Source of the DNA: Tetmemena sp. SeJ-2015
Taxonomy: Eukaryota; Ciliophora; Spirotrichea; Sporadotrichida; Oxytrichidae
Length of the DNA stretch: 64,000 nucleotides
Reading direction: 5' to 3'
Assembly (NCBI GenBank): GCA_027382625.1
Contig: JAJKFJ010022611.1
Span: 62,001 to 126,000 of the forward strand
Shown: in pieces, positions 63,101 through 64,000 of the stretch
Layout: the number at the start of each line of letters is the position of its first letter
How positions within the stretch are numbered: position 1 is the first letter of the stretch
Made by a program: the position numbers and the translations under genes
Notes under the pieces: model-generated
What the model saw: the letters and a program-made list of their open reading frames with translations, nothing else
Database searches by the model: none
Told to the model about the DNA's origin: nothing

Positions 63101-64000
63101 GTTGATTGTAGGATAGCCTTGTCCGTTGTATATGATTGTGAAGTCTCCATTATAGCCGTCATCCATGAACAGCTAATAGCCTGTGATTGAGACTGAATCA
63201 AGAGGGACTTGAAGAGGCCATTAGAGAGCTATAGATGTCTAAGTACTCAAGAGCTCAATTTTAGAAGGAGCTGTTGGCTTATATGGAAGTGAACCAAGGG
63301 CTGCTCTTGTTTCTTCGGAGAAGGCAGAAAACCCATATTGATTCTCAGCTTGCAAAGTAAATCTATATGTCACTCCTGCTGTCATAGAGAAGGAAGATGC
63401 AAGTACATCAGTTGACAGACTTGAACCATAGTATACAATCTGGAAATTGGGAACTGCTTAAATTGTATCCATCCAAAGTCGGAAGTTACTAATAGTCACG
63501 CCACCGTTATCATCAGGAGGTATGAATTGCAGACTAATCTTTGTAGAATCAGAGCTGATATAGATTGGAGCATCAGGAGTTGATGGGTATGAAGCAGCCT
63601 TAATATAACCTACTGTACTCCAAGGACCCCATCCGTTGAAGTTCTAAGCTCTATATCTGACTCTATATGAGTTACCTCTAACTATATTATTAGTGACTGA
63701 GATACTTGGACTGAGTGTGAATACACTCGAATAGAGTCCTCTCTATCCATCATCATATTGAATCTGATAATTTAGAATCGGGCTTCCACCATTGTTGGCA
63801 CTTGTAAAGGTATCTATGAGAATGAGAAGTTGGTATTGATTAGTGCCATCAGTGTCTGCATAAGGAGGATTAGTTGGTTGACTTGGTAAAGAAGCCAGAG
63901 CAACTGAAAGTGCATTAGAGGAAGTTGAGCCCGCATTGTTTATAGCTTCCACTCTAAACTTGTAGATTCTTCCTACTACTCCAATTGGAATTGTAGTTGT
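42136..64000 (-). CDS. Giant FN3-repeat protein, block C (four-module super-repeat), inverted
   Basis: Minus-strand FN3 modules enter from beyond 64 kb and end in mid-module near 42.15-42.19 kb. They follow a four-type cycle of about 400 residues. Type a follows GW-x-x-WS and has PPAP, with DNGG. Type b has TSI-x-I-x-W, then GYQLFMDDG-x-x-G. Type c has a Cys before PS in the linker and NGGCPITSY in the body, so two conserved cysteines. Type d has VLA-x-VP and GGSPILSY-x-L-x-DDG-GG. The last piece reads DDGGCPITSYSIFRDDGNS, a type c first half. The opposite strand and the matching super-repeat phase suggest this is an inverted part of the same gene as blocks A and B. Numerous IESs are present. 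Titin A-band FN3 arrays are also ordered in super-repeats, but homology is not claimed. Confidence 0.8.
43851..43873. other. 20-bp IES with AGC pointer (minus strand)
   Basis: On the plus strand GCT lies at 43851-43853 and 43871-43873. Excision gives IYTLSSNTSLYVQWDLVDDG in frame. Confidence 0.75.
46190..46490. other. AT-rich IES, boundaries approximate
   Basis: Splits a type c module between NPPADNGGCEI (above 46480) and VFADDGAAGSFYEVNQ (below 46190). No gene was seen inside. Pointers were not fixed. Confidence 0.55.
46997..47073. other. 73-bp IES with ACTA pointer (minus strand)
   Basis: On the plus strand TAGT lies at 46997-47000 and 47070-47073. Excision gives VPTYTTTVSSGIVDGGIYRF in frame. 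Confidence 0.75.
48000..48130. other. Two IESs around a short MDS, boundaries approximate
   Basis: A short minus-strand coding piece near 48045-48095 reads FYGQNVATFSNYIYHEP, which fits the middle of a type b module. AT-rich inserts lie on both sides of it. Exact pointers were not fixed. Confidence 0.45.
48972..49139. other. IES with AAT pointer, 165 bp (minus strand)
   Basis: On the plus strand ATT lies at 48972-48974 and 49137-49139. Excision joins STFQFKIAVYN to VISTTFSNSIGFVLAD in frame. Confidence 0.7.
50110..50266. other. IES with AAGG pointer, 153 bp (minus strand)
   Basis: On the plus strand CCTT lies at 50110-50113 and 50263-50266. Excision joins VSDGIVKG to KFYRFRYRCRNVNGWS in frame. 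Confidence 0.75.
54497..54519. other. 19-bp IES with AATA pointer (minus strand)
   Basis: On the plus strand TATT lies at 54497-54500 and 54516-54519. Excision gives LPKRIAGTKTTLTLQWTAPS and corrects the frame. Confidence 0.75.
54728..54758. other. 27-bp IES with CTCT pointer, frame-neutral (minus strand)
   Basis: On the plus strand AGAG lies at 54728-54731 and 54755-54758. Excision gives QGYRLYMNDGSGSYSLVYNG, the normal type b spacing. Confidence 0.75.
58125..58476. other. IES with 12-bp pointer ATTATTAGAAAT, 340 bp (minus strand)
   Basis: The 12-bp repeat lies at 58125-58136 and 58465-58476. Excision joins STLMSTISNN to ATFTYSGL in frame. A second small IES lies just below it (about 58055-58105), leaving an MDS of some 30 bp between the two. 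Confidence 0.8.
59040..59500. other. Long AT-rich insert(s), boundaries not resolved
   Basis: Non-coding DNA between FN3 pieces of block C, probably one long IES plus a short coding piece near 59390-59450. No gene or known element was recognised. Confidence 0.4.
61500..61920. other. Cluster of IESs in block C, boundaries approximate
   Basis: AT-rich inserts near 61500-61595 and 61790-61915 break type c and type d module pieces. Coding between them (about 61600-61785) reads as FN3 linker and strands on the minus strand. Confidence 0.4.

Noticed and set aside
1..64000. CRISPR arrays, bacterial operons, rRNA or tRNA genes
   Set aside because: None seen. The regular repetition in the window is protein-level FN3 repetition, and the organism is a eukaryote.
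1..64000. Frameshifted pseudogene array instead of IES-bearing germline DNA
   Set aside because: The frame breaks nearly all sit at inserts with flanking direct repeats whose removal restores the frame exactly, and unrelated neighbouring genes show the same pattern.

Overview
The window reads as germline (micronuclear) DNA of a spirotrich ciliate of the Oxytricha/Stylonychia type. TAA and TAG are read as glutamine throughout and only TGA ends frames. Coding segments are cut by AT-rich inserts of 4 to about 545 bp flanked by short direct repeats (pointers). Removing an insert plus one repeat restores the reading frame and the protein family at nearly every site tested. The inserts are therefore best read as internal eliminated sequences (IESs) between macronucleus-destined segments (MDSs). 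A few inserts in one gene (GT...AG) look like ordinary introns.

Layout. 1-3.7 kb, minus strand: IES-broken gene for a TBC-domain Rab GTPase-activating protein that runs off the left edge. 4.2-5.0 kb, minus: low-complexity coding pieces, perhaps the 5' part of the same gene. 5.2-8.8 kb, plus: an FHA-RING-Cys-rich protein, a CHFR-like ubiquitin ligase, with a poly-Q tract. 9.4-10.5 kb, minus: a small TLC-domain membrane protein with two clean IESs. 10.8-64 kb: one or more pieces of a giant protein made almost wholly of fibronectin type III (FN3) modules, titin-like in build. From memory, a giant structural protein nicknamed Jotin lies on the longest Oxytricha somatic chromosome; this could be its germline locus, which I cannot confirm here.

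The giant locus has three blocks: A (+, 10.8-24.4 kb), B (+, 24.4-42.1 kb) and C (-, 64 kb down to about 42.1 kb). A stops after one module type and B starts in the middle of a module of another type, so half a module is missing at 24.4 kb. C ends in the middle of a module at about 42.1 kb, in the half that B lacks. The phase of the repeated module pattern suggests the somatic order A-C-B, i.e. a scrambled gene with a very large inverted block. A 7-8 bp motif (TACCTTA or its complement) sits at each visible breakpoint.

Inside block B a 5'-truncated non-LTR retrotransposon, with an open reverse-transcriptase frame in ciliate code, has landed in coding DNA. It is flanked by a 96-bp target-site duplication that could itself serve as an excision pointer.
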